The notes: a model not told the origin generated them from the sequence alone. Numbered from the stretch's first letter, positions 39,815-49,161 are shown. The stretch is 64,000 nucleotides of DNA from Falsiroseomonas algicola (GCF_011040385.1 NZ_JAAIKB010000003.1:186001-250000), one strand, 5' to 3'. A program made the numbers and translations.

Positions 39815-41043
39815 CGGCGCATTACGACGAGCGGGAGACGCGGAGCGCGGCGGCGCGGGAGGACGCGCTGAGGGCCGCGCTGCCGCGCCTGGTGGCGCAC
39901 GCCAAGGCGCGCGCGCCGGCCTATGCGGCGCCGCTGGCCGATGTCGACGCGGCCGCCGTCACGGATCGCGCCGCGCTGGCTCGCCTGCCCGTCACGCGGA
40001 AATCCGCGCTGATCGAGGCGCAGGCGGCGGCGCCACCCCTTGGCGGTTTCACCACGCTTCCGCTCGGCGCATTGCCGCGCGTCTTCGCCTCACCGGGGCC
40101 CATCCATGAACCGCAGCCGGAAGGCCGCGATCCCTGGCGCTTCGCGCGCGCGTTGCACGCGACGGGGCTGCGCGCGGGCCAGCTGCTGCACAACTGCTTC
40201 GCCTACCACTTCACCCCCGCCGGCATGATGCTGGAGGAAGGCGCGCGGGCGCTGGGCTGCCCCGTCTTCCCCGCGGGGCCCGGCAACACCGAGAGCCAGG
40301 CGCGTGCGGCGGCGCATCTCAGGCCCACCTGCTACGCGGGCACGCCCGACTTTCTCAAGTCGATCCTGGAGGCGGGTGACTCGCTCGGGCTCGACCTTTC
40401 CTCGCTGAAGCTCGGCCATGTCACGGGCGGCGCCTATCTGCCGGCGTTGCGCAGCTTCTACGCCGATCGCGGCATGACGGTGCTGCAGAGCTACGGCACC
40501 GCCGATCTCGGCCTCGTCGCCTATGAATCGGAGGCGCGGGAGGGGCTGATCGTCGATGAGGATGTGGTGCTGGAGATCGTGCGCCCTGGCACCGGCGACC
40601 CGGTGCCGGAGGGCGAGGTCGGCGAGGTTCTCGTCACCACCTTCAACGATACCTATCCGCTGATCCGCTTCGCCACCGGCGACCTCTCCGCGGTGCTGCC
40701 GGGGGCCTCGCCCTGCGGGCGCACCAACATGCGCATCAAGGGCTGGATGGGGCGCGCGGACCAGGCGGCCAAGGTGCGGGGCATGTTCGTGCGGCCGGAA
40801 CAGGTCGCGGCGGTGATGCGCGACCATCCGGGCCTCGGCCGCGCGCGCCTCGTCATCGGGCTGGACGGGACGCGCGACACGATGGTGCTGCGGGTGGAGA
40901 CGCCGGTGCGCGACGCGAGCCTGGTGGAAAGCCTCTCGCGCAGCCTGCAGGGGCATACGCGGCTGCGCGGCGTCGTCGAACTGCTCGAACCCGGCGCCCT
41001 GCCGAACGACGGCAAGGTGATCGACGACACGCGCCCGGCATGA
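39811..41043 (+). CDS. PaaK-like phenylacetate-CoA ligase family protein
   Basis: This 410-residue protein resembles the PaaK family: LARLPVTRKSALIEAQ at the start of the core, SYGTADLGLVAYESEAREGLIVDEDVVLEIV, EVLVTTFNDTYPLIRFATGDL and the C-terminal GMFVRPEQVAAVMRDHPGLGRARLVI with a late Lys (NDGKVIDD). The ATP-binding loop of PaaK (ASSGTTG) is replaced by ASPGPIHEP, so phosphate binding must differ. Such variants are typical in Liv operons. The GTG at 39811 overlaps livF by 4 bases and has GGAAG 8 bases upstream; a GTG at 39805 is too close to that site. The protein probably activates an aromatic or branched acid, or forms part of a ligase complex. Confidence 0.8.
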   Translation: MTAHYDERETRSAAAREDALRAALPRLVAHAKARAPAYAAPLADVDAAAVTDRAALARLPVTRKSALIEAQAAAPPLGGFTTLPLGALPRVFASPGPIHEPQPEGRDPWRFARALHATGLRAGQLLHNCFAYHFTPAGMMLEEGARALGCPVFPAGPGNTESQARAAAHLRPTCYAGTPDFLKSILEAGDSLGLDLSSLKLGHVTGGAYLPALRSFYADRGMTVLQSYGTADLGLVAYESEAREGLIVDEDVVLEIVRPGTGDPVPEGEVGEVLVTTFNDTYPLIRFATGDLSAVLPGASPCGRTNMRIKGWMGRADQAAKVRGMFVRPEQVAAVMRDHPGLGRARLVIGLDGTRDTMVLRVETPVRDASLVESLSRSLQGHTRLRGVVELLEPGALPNDGKVIDDTRPA

Positions 41044-42641
41044 CCGGCTACGCAGCGCTTCGCGCCGGTTTCCGCTGGGACATCCCCGCGCGCTGCAACC
41101 TGGCGGAGGAGGTGTGCGACCGCTGGAACGCGGGCGAGCCGCGCCTCGCGCTGATCGAGGTGCTGGGCGATGGCATGCTGGAACTCAGCGGCTACCACGA
41201 ACTCGCCCATCGATCCCGCAAGCTGGCGAACCTGTTCCTGTCGATGGGCATCGGACGCGGGGACCGCATCGGCGTGCTGCTGCCGCAGCGGCAGGAGACG
41301 CTGCTGACGCATCTCGCGGCCTGGCGCATCGGCGCGATCTCCGTGCCGCTCTTCACCCTGTTCGGGGAGGAAGCGCTGGCCTATCGCCTCGCGGATTGCG
41401 GCGCCGTCGCGCTGGTGACGGATGGCACCGGCGCGGCGAAAATCAGTGTCATCCGCGATCGGCTGCCGGCGCTGCGGCATGTGCTGGACATCGATGGTGG
41501 TGCCGACCTGCACAGGCTGATCGAGCCCGCCAGCGACCGGCATGTGTGCGTCGCGACCGGCCCCGATGATCCCGCGCTGATCATCTACACCAGCGGCACC
41601 ACCGGCAGCCCCAAGGGCGCGCTGCATGGCCACCGCGTGCTGCGCGGCCACCTGCCGGGCGTGGAGATGCCGCAGGAGTTCTTCCCCCAGCCCGGTGACT
41701 GTTTCTGGACGCCGGCGGATTGGGCCTGGATCGGCGGGCTGCTCGACGTGCTGCTGCCGAGCCTCTTCCACGGCGTGCCCGTCGTCGCGCTCCGCATGCC
41801 GAAATTCGATCCGGAATATGCGCTGCGGCTGATGGCGGAACGCGGCGTGCGCAATGCCTTCCTGCCGCCGACCGCGCTCCGCATGCTGCGCCAGGTGCCG
41901 AACCCCGCGCGCTTCGGCGCGCAACTCCGCAGCATCGGCAGCGGGGGCGAAAGCCTGGGCGTGGAGATGCTGGAATGGGGGCGCGGCGCCTTCGGCCTGA
42001 CGATCAACGAGTTCTATGGCCAGACCGAGTGCAACCTGACCATCGCGTCCTGTGCCGGCCTCTTCCCGGTGAAGCCGGGCGCGATCGGCAAGCCGGTGCC
42101 GGGGCATGAGGTGGCGATCCTCGGCCCCGATGGCGCGGTGCTGCCGCGCGGCGTGGAGGGCACCATCGCCATCCGCGCGCCCGATCCCGTCATGTTCCTG
42201 GGCTACTGGAACAAGCCCGAGGCGACGGCGGCGAAGTTCCACGGCGATTGGCTGCTGACCGGCGACCAGGCCGTGATGGATGAGGAGGATTACGTCACCT
42301 TCGTCGGCCGCGACGATGATGTCATCACCTCCGCCGGCTACCGCATCGGCCCCGGCGAGATCGAGGATTTCCTCCAGTCGCATCCGGCGGTGGCCGCGGT
42401 GGCCGTGATCGGCCTGCCCGATGCGCTGCGGACGGAACGTGTCTGCGCCGTGATCGTGCCCAAGCCCGGCATCGAGGCAGGGGAGGCGCTGGCGCGCGAC
42501 ATCCAGCGCAGCGTGGCCACGCGCCTCGCGGGCCATCTCTATCCGCGCCAGGTCGAATTCGTGCAGGCGCTACCGCAGACGACGACGGGAAAGATCATGC
42601 GCGGCGAATTGCGCCGCCGCTTCGCGGCATCGGCATCGTGA
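41040..42641 (+). CDS. AMP-forming acyl-CoA synthetase (acetyl/short-chain type)
   Basis: This 533-residue enzyme has the ATP loop IIYTSGTTGSPKG, EFYGQTECN, DWLLTGDQA, GRDDDVITSAGYRIGPGEIE and the C-terminal catalytic TTTGKIMRGELR Lys. The overall pattern (PADWAWIGGL, MPKFDPEYAL) belongs to the acetyl-CoA synthetase-like medium-chain group that uses short to medium or branched acids. It is the last gene of the Liv operon proper, with a 4-base overlap to the PaaK-like gene. With isovaleryl-CoA dehydrogenase downstream, isovalerate or a related acid is a plausible substrate. Confidence 0.9.
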   Translation: MTGYAALRAGFRWDIPARCNLAEEVCDRWNAGEPRLALIEVLGDGMLELSGYHELAHRSRKLANLFLSMGIGRGDRIGVLLPQRQETLLTHLAAWRIGAISVPLFTLFGEEALAYRLADCGAVALVTDGTGAAKISVIRDRLPALRHVLDIDGGADLHRLIEPASDRHVCVATGPDDPALIIYTSGTTGSPKGALHGHRVLRGHLPGVEMPQEFFPQPGDCFWTPADWAWIGGLLDVLLPSLFHGVPVVALRMPKFDPEYALRLMAERGVRNAFLPPTALRMLRQVPNPARFGAQLRSIGSGGESLGVEMLEWGRGAFGLTINEFYGQTECNLTIASCAGLFPVKPGAIGKPVPGHEVAILGPDGAVLPRGVEGTIAIRAPDPVMFLGYWNKPEATAAKFHGDWLLTGDQAVMDEEDYVTFVGRDDDVITSAGYRIGPGEIEDFLQSHPAVAAVAVIGLPDALRTERVCAVIVPKPGIEAGEALARDIQRSVATRLAGHLYPRQVEFVQALPQTTTGKIMRGELRRRFAASAS

Positions 42642-42698
42642 GCAGCCGCCAGCACCCCACCATGGCAGAGACGAGGCGAACAGTCTCGGGATGCCCGG

Positions 42699-43892
42699 AT
42701 GCGCCGCCTGCTGCTCGCCTTCCTCATCGCCGCGCCGCCCGCCCTGGCGGACAGTTTCGCCGGCCTGTCCTTCGATCCGCCGCCGGGATGGCAGCGGCAG
42801 GAACAGCCGGGCGGCCTCATGCTGTCGCGGGAATTGCCCGCCGATGCGGGCCGTGGCACGCCGCGGCCGGGCCGGGCGCTGATCCTGCTGACGCGGCCCT
42901 CCGCCGATCTGGCAACGGCCATGGCGGCCTGGGTGCGGACGCCGGAGCAGCTGGCGCAGGACCGCCCGCGGGTGCGGGAGGGCGAGACGCTGGGCGGCGG
43001 GCGCATGCGGATCGAGGAACGCAGCGGCGGCCGCCCGACCATGCGCGCGATCCATATCGGCATGGAGGAAGCAGGCCGGCGCGCCCTGCTGCTGCTGGTC
43101 ATCGTCAACCCGCCGCGGGAGGCATCGCGCGCGGCGCGCGAGGAATTCGCGGCGATGGTGCGGTCCCTGCGGCTCAACGGCGATGCGCCGGCCCTCACGC
43201 CACCCGGCCCTGGCCGGCTGGAGGGGCATTTCACGCGGATGCAGACGGGGATTCGCCCCAACGCCTTCGGTGGCACCGACTTCACGGCGGAGATGCAGAG
43301 CCTGACCTTTGCGCCGGATGGCCGCTTCATCGCCGACCCGCCGCCGCCGGAGGGCTTGGCGGAGGCCTGCGCCATCCCGCGCGCGGGCTGCGGCAGCTAC
43401 GCGGTCTCGGGCGGCACGATCGTGCTGCGGGAGGTCGAGGACGAGTTCGGCCGCGTCAGCCGCCGCAGCGTGCCGATCGCGGCGGCGCCCTCCGGCCTCA
43501 CCATCGATGGCGAGACCTGGCGGCGCGTCGAGCCCTTCGCGCCTGGCACGCGGCTCGATGGCACCTGGCGCTACAGCTTCGCCAGCAGCGGCAGCACTGG
43601 CTTCTCCAGCGGCTCCGTCGCCGTGGAGCGGACCCTGGCGCTGTCCCGCGACGGGAGCTGGCGCCGCACCGGCTGGGCCGGCGGCAGCAGCACGACGGAG
43701 ACGGGCGGCGGGCGCAGCGGCGTCACCACCTCCGCGCCCCGGCGGGAGAGCAGCGGCCGCTACGACCTCTCCGGCCATGTGCTGGTGCTGCGCGATGCCG
43801 CGGGCGGCGAGGAACGGCTCTCGATCTTCCGCGGGGACGCCGATTCGGACAGGCTGCTGGTGATCGACGGGTCCAACTACCTGCGACGATGA
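42699..43892 (+). CDS. secreted protein of unknown function
   Basis: This 397-residue protein has a clear signal peptide ([17 protein letters not shown]). The mature part opens [18 protein letters not shown], like proteins that report on quality or stress in the periplasm. It then has a second half made of beta-rich segments with SxxG repeats ([44 protein letters not shown]) that look like a lipocalin-like or calycin barrel. Two cysteines ([12 protein letters not shown]) may form a disulfide. I know no characterised family member. It lies between the Liv operon and ivd, on the same strand with short gaps. Confidence 0.7.
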   Translation: MRRLLLAFLIAAPPALADSFAGLSFDPPPGWQRQEQPGGLMLSRELPADAGRGTPRPGRALILLTRPSADLATAMAAWVRTPEQLAQDRPRVREGETLGGGRMRIEERSGGRPTMRAIHIGMEEAGRRALLLLVIVNPPREASRAAREEFAAMVRSLRLNGDAPALTPPGPGRLEGHFTRMQTGIRPNAFGGTDFTAEMQSLTFAPDGRFIADPPPPEGLAEACAIPRAGCGSYAVSGGTIVLREVEDEFGRVSRRSVPIAAAPSGLTIDGETWRRVEPFAPGTRLDGTWRYSFASSGSTGFSSGSVAVERTLALSRDGSWRRTGWAGGSSTTETGGGRSGVTTSAPRRESSGRYDLSGHVLVLRDAAGGEERLSIFRGDADSDRLLVIDGSNYLRR

Positions 43893-43905
43893 AAGGAACG
43901 GCGCG

Positions 43906-45078
43906 ATGATCTCCAACCGCATGCCCATGCTGGATTTCGACCTGGGCGAGGAGATCGACGCGCTGCGCGACAGCGTCCGCGCCTTCTCCGACAACCGCGT
44001 CGCGCCCATCGCGGCGGAGATCGACAGGACGGACGAATTCCCCCGCTACCTCTGGCCGGAAATGGGCGCGCTGGGCCTGCATGGCATCACGGTGGAGGAG
44101 GAATATGGCGGCGCGGGGATGGGCTACCTCGCGCATTGCGTGGCGATGGAGGAAGTCAGCCGCGCCAGCGCCTCCGTCGGGCTGTCCTATGGCGCGCACA
44201 GCAATCTCTGCGTCAACCAGATCCGCCGCAACGGGACGGAGGCGCAGAAGCGCCGCTACCTGCCGAAGCTGATCAGCGGGGAGCATCTGGGGGCGCTGGC
44301 GATGAGCGAGCCCTCCGCGGGATCGGACGTCGTCTCCATGAAGCTGCGCGCGGAGAAGCGCGGCGATCGCTTCGTGCTGAACGGCACGAAGCTCTGGATC
44401 ACCAATGCGCATTATGCGGAGGCGCTGGTGGTCTATGCGAAGACCGATCCCGAGGCCGGCCCGCGCGGCATCACCGCCTTCCTGATCGAGCGCGACTTCA
44501 AGGGATTCCGCCCGGCGCAGAAGCTCGACAAGCTCGGCATGCGCGGCAGCCCGACCAGCGAGTTGGTCTTCGAGGATTGCGAGGTGCCGGAGGAGAATGT
44601 GCTCGGCGCCGTCGGTGGCGGCGTGCGCGTGCTGATGTCGGGGCTCGACTATGAACGCGCCGTGCTGGCGGCCGGGCCCATCGGCATCCTGCAGGCCTGC
44701 CTCGACCTCGTGATTCCCTACATCCATGACCGCAAGCAGTTCGGCCAGCCGATCGGGGAATTCCAGTTCATCCAGGGCAAGGTCGCGGACATGGCGACGC
44801 AGCTGAATGCCAGTCGCGCCTATGTCTATGCGGTGGCGCGCGCCTGCGACAAAGGGCGCACGACGCGACGCGATGCGGCAGGGGCGATTCTGTTTGCCGC
44901 CGAGGCCGCGACGAGGGCGGCCCTCGATGCGATCCAGATCCTCGGCGGCAATGGCTACATCAACGACTACCCCGCCGGACGGCTGCTGCGGGACGCCAAG
45001 CTCTACGAGATCGGCGCCGGCACCAGCGAGATCAGGCGGCTGCTGATCGGGCGGGAGATCTTTCGAGAGACCGCCTAG
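43906..45078 (+). CDS. ivd: isovaleryl-CoA dehydrogenase
   Basis: This 390-residue acyl-CoA dehydrogenase has the FAD/substrate motifs [15 protein letters not shown] and [18 protein letters not shown], and the C-terminal [33 protein letters not shown]. The catalytic glutamate is Glu250 in [14 protein letters not shown], the internal position unique to isovaleryl-CoA dehydrogenases; the straight-chain enzymes carry it elsewhere. It oxidises isovaleryl-CoA to 3-methylcrotonyl-CoA in leucine breakdown. Methylcrotonyl-CoA carboxylase genes do not follow, as they often do; a strong terminator ends the transcript instead. It starts 13 bases after the secreted-protein gene. Confidence 0.92.
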   Translation: MISNRMPMLDFDLGEEIDALRDSVRAFSDNRVAPIAAEIDRTDEFPRYLWPEMGALGLHGITVEEEYGGAGMGYLAHCVAMEEVSRASASVGLSYGAHSNLCVNQIRRNGTEAQKRRYLPKLISGEHLGALAMSEPSAGSDVVSMKLRAEKRGDRFVLNGTKLWITNAHYAEALVVYAKTDPEAGPRGITAFLIERDFKGFRPAQKLDKLGMRGSPTSELVFEDCEVPEENVLGAVGGGVRVLMSGLDYERAVLAAGPIGILQACLDLVIPYIHDRKQFGQPIGEFQFIQGKVADMATQLNASRAYVYAVARACDKGRTTRRDAAGAILFAAEAATRAALDAIQILGGNGYINDYPAGRLLRDAKLYEIGAGTSEIRRLLIGREIFRETA

Positions 45079-45128
45079 GCCAGCTACGGTGTCGGCAGCG
45101 ACGCCGAAGCGGGTCCAGGCGCCTGCCT

Positions 45129-45180
45129 TGACGCATGTTCCGGGTCGTCGGGCGATTCCGCCCGACTTGGAAATGCGTCA
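45129..45180. terminator. long bidirectional hairpin terminator
   Basis: Arms TGACGCAT/ATGCGTCA, TTCC/GGAA and GTCGGGCG/CGCCCGAC pair around an ATTC loop to give a long interrupted stem. It lies between the convergent ivd and small membrane-protein genes and contains the latter's stop codon, so it can serve both. A T-run is absent. Confidence 0.6.
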
Positions 45181-45396
45181 GCGCGGAATGTAGCCGCCCA
45201 TCGCGGCCACGCAGAAGGCGACGAGTGCCGCCAGGGCGATGATCCAGGGCAGGTCCTGCACGAAAGCCTGGCCCAGCGTATTCCGGGCGGTGCGCCCCAT
45301 ATGGTCCCGATGGTCGGCGACGGGGATGTCGGTGTCGGTCAACTCGATGTCGCGGCCCGTCAGGGGCACGCGGTTGTCCTGGGTAATGCCTGACAT
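45178..45396 (-). CDS. small single-pass membrane protein
   Basis: This 72-residue protein has a hydrophilic N-terminus (MSGITQDNRVPLTGRDIELTD, then IPVADHRDHMG) and one membrane helix at about 50-68 (LPWIIALAALVAFCVAAMGG), ending YIPR. The start is the ATG at 45396, with GGAAGAGG upstream; the frame remains open further upstream but lacks a better start. No family is recognised. It is divergent from the rhodanese gene and ends within the shared terminator. Confidence 0.6.
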   Translation of the reverse strand: MSGITQDNRVPLTGRDIELTDTDIPVADHRDHMGRTARNTLGQAFVQDLPWIIALAALVAFCVAAMGGYIPR

Positions 45397-45511
45397 GGAT
45401 GCTACCTCTTCCTTGCAGTCATCCCGTTCGTATCGCCGGGATGCCGGGAAGGTTGCGGCCGGGTATGGATTTGGCCACCCTTCCGTCACTCAACTTTGAG
45501 GGAGATCCCCC

Positions 45512-45928
45512 ATGGCCGGTGTTCCGGATGTCAGTCCCCGCGCGACGTTCCAGGCGTTGTCGGAGGATCCCGAGGCGGTGCTGGTCGATGTGCGGACCGA
45601 TGCGGAGTGGAATTTCGTCGGCGTGCCGGACCTTTCCGTCATCGGCAAGCAGGTCGTGCTGATCCCCTGGCAGGTCTATCCGACCATGCAGGTGAATGGC
45701 GCCTTCGCGGAGCATCTGCACCGCGCCGGAGCCTCGCCGTTGTCGAAGCTCTACTTCATCTGCCGGTCGGGCGCGCGCAGCCTGGCGGCGGGCCAGGCGG
45801 CGCAGGCCGCGGGCTTCCCGCACGCCTTCAACGTGGCCGATGGCTTCGAGGGGCCGGTGGATGCCGAGGGCCATCGCGGCAGCGTGGCCGGCTGGAAGGC
45901 GGATGGCCTGCCGTGGCGCCAGCGATGA
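45512..45928 (+). CDS. rhodanese-domain protein
   Basis: This 138-residue single-domain rhodanese has AVLVDVRTDAEWNFVGVPDL at the first half and the active-site loop YFICRSGARSLAAG with catalytic Cys84. Sulfur transfer is likely, but the acceptor is unknown. The CRSGARS loop of six residues after Cys is standard for sulfurtransferases rather than phosphatases. GGGAG precedes the ATG. The 3' end overlaps the DUF3237 gene by 4 bases (ATGA). Confidence 0.88.
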   Translation: MAGVPDVSPRATFQALSEDPEAVLVDVRTDAEWNFVGVPDLSVIGKQVVLIPWQVYPTMQVNGAFAEHLHRAGASPLSKLYFICRSGARSLAAGQAAQAAGFPHAFNVADGFEGPVDAEGHRGSVAGWKADGLPWRQR

Positions 45929-46401
45929 GCGACGCGACCCCGCGCATGGAGCTGGCGACGGATTTCCTGTTCCGCATGGAGATCGCCGTCGCCGCGCCCC
46001 AGGTCATCGGCGACATGCCGCTCGGCGACCGGCGTATCGGGCTGATCACCGGCGGACGCTTCCATGGGCCCGGGCTGAACGGCGTGGTGCTGCCGGGCGG
46101 CGCGGACTGGCTGCTGACGGGCAATGACGGCGCCACGCGCCTCGATGTCCGCGCCACGCTGCAGGCGGATGACGGCCAGGTGATCGGCATCACCTACCAG
46201 GGCGTGCGCCACGCGCCGCCGGAGGTCGCGGCGCGCATGGCGGGCGGGGAGGCCGTGCCGGTCGGCAGCTATTACATGCGCACCGCCATCCGCTTCGAGA
46301 CCGGGCCGGGGCCGCACGAATGGCTGAACCGGCTGCTGGCGGTGGCCGTCGGCCATCGCTTTCCCGATGGGCCCATCTACGACGTCTATGCGGTGCTATA
46401 G
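45925..46401 (+). CDS. DUF3237-family protein
   Basis: This 158-residue protein matches the DUF3237 pattern: an initial RMELATDFLFRMEIAV strand, ITGGRFHGPGLNGVVLPGGADW, LDVRATLQADDGQVIGITYQGVRH, and the C-terminal SYYMRTAIRFETG and WLNRLLAVAVGHR. It has no catalytic motif that I can identify. The family often occurs in catabolic operons of aromatic or cyclic compounds. It is coupled to the rhodanese gene, and its TAG stop overlaps the TAG of the convergent SucC-like gene in the palindrome CTATAG. Confidence 0.82.
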   Translation: MSDATPRMELATDFLFRMEIAVAAPQVIGDMPLGDRRIGLITGGRFHGPGLNGVVLPGGADWLLTGNDGATRLDVRATLQADDGQVIGITYQGVRHAPPEVAARMAGGEAVPVGSYYMRTAIRFETGPGPHEWLNRLLAVAVGHRFPDGPIYDVYAVL

Positions 46402-47538
46402 GCGCGCGCCGATCGCCTCCGCCAGGCGGCGGACCAGCGCATGCGGGTCCGCCTCCAGCGCCGTGACGCCGACGGCGGCGAGGTCCGCCGCCGCACGCTC
46501 CATCGAATAACCCGCCAGCGCGGCGTGGCCGGCGGCGAGCCCGACGAAAAGCGGCTTGGGGGAGGGCTTCTCCCGCAGCGCCGCGGCCAGCGCCTCCACG
46601 CGGCCCTTCAGGGGACGGGAGGCAAGAGTGGTGTAGAACAGCACCGCGTCGATGTTGGGCCGCTCCGCCATCTCGAAGGCGGCGGCGAAGCGCTGCGGCG
46701 CGGTCTCGGCGGGGCCGCCCTGGGCGTTGTCCATGAAGCAGGCGGCGGGGCAGCCGGCATCGCCGAGCAGGTCCAGCATCATCATGCCGAGGCCGGCGCC
46801 GGCCGTGACCATGGCGACGCGCCCGCCCGGGATTTCCACCATCTGGAAGCCCTGGTCCCGCGCGCGGCGCTCCAGCGGCGTCAGCGCCGCTTCCTCCAGC
46901 GCGGCGGAGAGCGCGGTGCCGGCGGTGTCGTGGCGGAAGGAAGCGGCCTCGTCCCGCACCGCCTTGCAGTCGCAGGCGATAAGGCTGCCATCGGCGAGGC
47001 GGGCGAGGGGGTTGATCTCCAGGCTCTCCAGATCCTCCGCCACCATCACGCGCGCCAGGCGCAGCGCGAGGCGCGCGAGGCGCGCGGCGATGTCGGGCGC
47101 GAAGCGGGTGCGCAGCGCGCGGAGCGCGGTGGCGATGGCGCCGGGCGCTTCCGGCAGCAGGTGGAAGCGGAGCGGGGGCGCGCCGCTCTCGACCTCCACG
47201 CCGCCTTCCGGCGCGCAGAGGATCTCGATCGCCTGGGCGGTGCCGTCCACGCGCAGCGCGAGAAAGATCTCCTGCGCAATGGCGACGGGCTGTTCCAGCA
47301 TCAGCGGCGCGGCGGCGTCGCCAAGTATGCCGCGGATGATGCGGGCGGTGCCAGGGACGTCGCCTTCCGCGCGCCGCACCAGGCCGCGCTTGCCGCGCCC
47401 GCCTTCCAGCAGCTGCGCCTTCACCACGGCATTGCCGAAGCCTTCGGGTGCGGCGTCATCCCGGATCAGCACCGCATCGGGCAGCGCGATGCCGTGGCGG
47501 CGGAGCGCCACCTTGCCGTCCCACTCCGTCAACCGCAT
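46396..47538 (-). CDS. SucC-like (ATP-grasp) acyl-CoA ligase beta subunit
   Basis: This 380-residue protein resembles the beta subunit of succinate/malate-CoA ligases. The N-terminal half is an ATP-grasp domain (LRRHGIALPDAVLI, VVKAQLLEGGRGKRGLV, then EIFLALRVD and the metal-site LESLEINPLARLADGSLIACDCK). The C-terminal half is the CoA-ligase swivel domain (GGRVAMVTAGAGLGMMMLDLL and NIDAVLFYTTLASRP). Several usual positions are altered, including the early nucleotide loop. Its partner, the SucD-like alpha subunit, is encoded divergently with only 11 bases between the two start codons, which is unusual for a heteromeric enzyme. Its acid substrate is unknown. Confidence 0.78.
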   Translation of the reverse strand: MRLTEWDGKVALRRHGIALPDAVLIRDDAAPEGFGNAVVKAQLLEGGRGKRGLVRRAEGDVPGTARIIRGILGDAAAPLMLEQPVAIAQEIFLALRVDGTAQAIEILCAPEGGVEVESGAPPLRFHLLPEAPGAIATALRALRTRFAPDIAARLARLALRLARVMVAEDLESLEINPLARLADGSLIACDCKAVRDEAASFRHDTAGTALSAALEEAALTPLERRARDQGFQMVEIPGGRVAMVTAGAGLGMMMLDLLGDAGCPAACFMDNAQGGPAETAPQRFAAAFEMAERPNIDAVLFYTTLASRPLKGRVEALAAALREKPSPKPLFVGLAAGHAALAGYSMERAAADLAAVGVTALEADPHALVRRLAEAIGARL

Positions 47539-47549
47539 GCTCCGCCTCC

Positions 47550-48410
47550 ATGACCCCGGCCTTCCTGCACAACGCGCCGCAACGCGTCGTCATCGTCAAC
47601 CCCACGGGACGCTACGCCAGCGCGCAGGTCGCCGCCATGCGGGCCGCCGGCACGCGCGTGGTGGCGGGTATCGCGCCCGGGCGCGGCGGCACGATGCAGG
47701 ATGGGCTGCCGCTGTTCGATGACCTCTCGCAGCTGGAGGCGCCCGCCGATGCGGCGGTGCTCTACACCCCGCCGGATGGCGTGCTGGATGCCGTGCGGGA
47801 TTGCTGCGCGGCGCGCATCCCGCTGATCGTCGCCGCGGCCGAATACGTTCCGGTGCATGACAGCCTGAAGGCCGCGGTGGCGGCGCGGGAGGCCGGGTGC
47901 TGGCTGGTGGGGCCGAACACGCTGGGGCTCGCCGTGCCGGGGCAGGTGCTGCTGGGCTCCATCGCGCCGGAATTCATCACGCCGGGGCGCGTGACCTTGC
48001 TCTGCCGCAGCGGGACGCTGACGCTCGCGATCGCGCGGCTGCTGACGGAAGCGGGCATCGGGCAGCGCGCAGTCATCCATATGGGCGGCGACCTCATCAT
48101 CGGGCGCAATCCGCATGAATACCTGGCGGTGCTGGCGCGGGATGCCGCGACTCATGCCGTGCTCTATTGCGGCGAACTCGGCGGCGACAAGGAATATGCG
48201 CTGGCGGAGGCGCTGCCCGCGCTCGGCAAGCCGCTGGTCGCGCTGGTGATGGGCCGCCACGCGCCGGCGGGCACGCGCATGGGCCATGCGGGCGCGCTGG
48301 CGGGGGCGGAGCGTGAGACGGCGGCGGCGAAGCTGGCGGCGCTGCAGGCGGCGGGCGCCATCACGGTGGCGCGGCCGGAACAGGCGATCGAGGCGCTGAA
48401 GCGCCTGTGA
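47550..48410 (+). CDS. SucD-like acyl-CoA ligase alpha subunit
   Basis: This 286-residue protein has the alpha-subunit layout: a CoA-binding Rossmann domain (QRVVIVNPTGRYASAQVAAMRAAGTRVV, VLYTPPDGVLDAV), then VGPNTLGLAVPG and the phosphohistidine motif GTRMGHAGAL with His246, the same position as in E. coli SucD. The nucleotide-sugar-like GGRGGT segment is variable. It likely pairs with the divergent SucC-like gene. It ends one base from the convergent hydrolase gene. A malate-, itaconate- or other dicarboxylate-CoA ligase is plausible; the housekeeping succinyl-CoA synthetase is normally encoded as an adjacent sucCD pair. Confidence 0.8.
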   Translation: MTPAFLHNAPQRVVIVNPTGRYASAQVAAMRAAGTRVVAGIAPGRGGTMQDGLPLFDDLSQLEAPADAAVLYTPPDGVLDAVRDCCAARIPLIVAAAEYVPVHDSLKAAVAAREAGCWLVGPNTLGLAVPGQVLLGSIAPEFITPGRVTLLCRSGTLTLAIARLLTEAGIGQRAVIHMGGDLIIGRNPHEYLAVLARDAATHAVLYCGELGGDKEYALAEALPALGKPLVALVMGRHAPAGTRMGHAGALAGAERETAAAKLAALQAAGAITVARPEQAIEALKRL

Positions 48411-48411
48411 C

Positions 48412-49161
48412 TCAGCGCGGCGTGTGCGCGCGGAGGAAGCTCCGCATGTGGCGCACCGCCATCGGGATGCGCGATGGCGGGTCCTTCCAGGGATAGAGGC
48501 TGAGCTGCGCCTGCGGCGCCAGCATCGCGGCCTCCATCGCCACGGCATAGGGATGCGCGGGCACGTCATCCGGCAGGATCATCACCGGCGTCTGGCATTC
48601 ACGCACGAAGTCGCGCGTGACGGTGAAGACGAAGTCCGGATCGGTCGCATACATGCGGCGCAGATACTGTTCGACCTGCGCCATGGAGATGTCGCGGCGG
48701 CGCGCGACCAGCGCCGGGCCCCAGCCCGCCATGTTGTTGTCGTAGAACAGCGTCGGCTTCTCCGGCCGGAAGCCGCTGGGCTGCGCCAGGATCGCGGCGG
48801 GGATGCGATGGCCCGCGCGCTTCAGCAGGTTCCAGATGAAGGGTCCGCCGATGCAGAAGCCCAGCACCAGGAAGCGATCGATGCCGAGATGGTCCATCAG
48901 CGCCAGCTGGTCGTCCATGTGGCAGTCCCAGGGGCGATCGGGCTCCAGCGGGCCCTGCGATCCGCCGCCCTCCGCATTGCGGAGGTCTAGGGTGATGCAG
49001 CGGAACTCGTCGCTGAAGGTGGCGAGCGCGTCGAAGGGCCCCTTCTCCCGCACGAAGGGGATGGTGGAATTGAGCCCCCCGCCCGGGATCATCAGCAGGG
49101 GAAAGCCGCTGCCGGCTTCCTCGTAATGGATGCGGACGGGGCCGTGGTCGAAGACGGGCAT
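48412..49161 (-). CDS. alpha/beta hydrolase with Cys nucleophile
   Basis: This 249-residue alpha/beta-hydrolase has oxyanion-hole region LMIPGGGLNS and elbow VLGFCIGG, so the nucleophile is Cys103, as in dienelactone hydrolases, not Ser. The acid may be in DDVPAHP and the base His late in the chain (AVRHMRSFL). The sequence otherwise looks more like the haloperoxidase/esterase branch. It lies 11 bases downstream of soxG on the same strand and probably is the last gene of the sarcosine oxidase operon, where such a gene is not standard. The substrate is unknown. Confidence 0.78.
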   Translation of the reverse strand: MPVFDHGPVRIHYEEAGSGFPLLMIPGGGLNSTIPFVREKGPFDALATFSDEFRCITLDLRNAEGGGSQGPLEPDRPWDCHMDDQLALMDHLGIDRFLVLGFCIGGPFIWNLLKRAGHRIPAAILAQPSGFRPEKPTLFYDNNMAGWGPALVARRRDISMAQVEQYLRRMYATDPDFVFTVTRDFVRECQTPVMILPDDVPAHPYAVAMEAAMLAPQAQLSLYPWKDPPSRIPMAVRHMRSFLRAHTPR

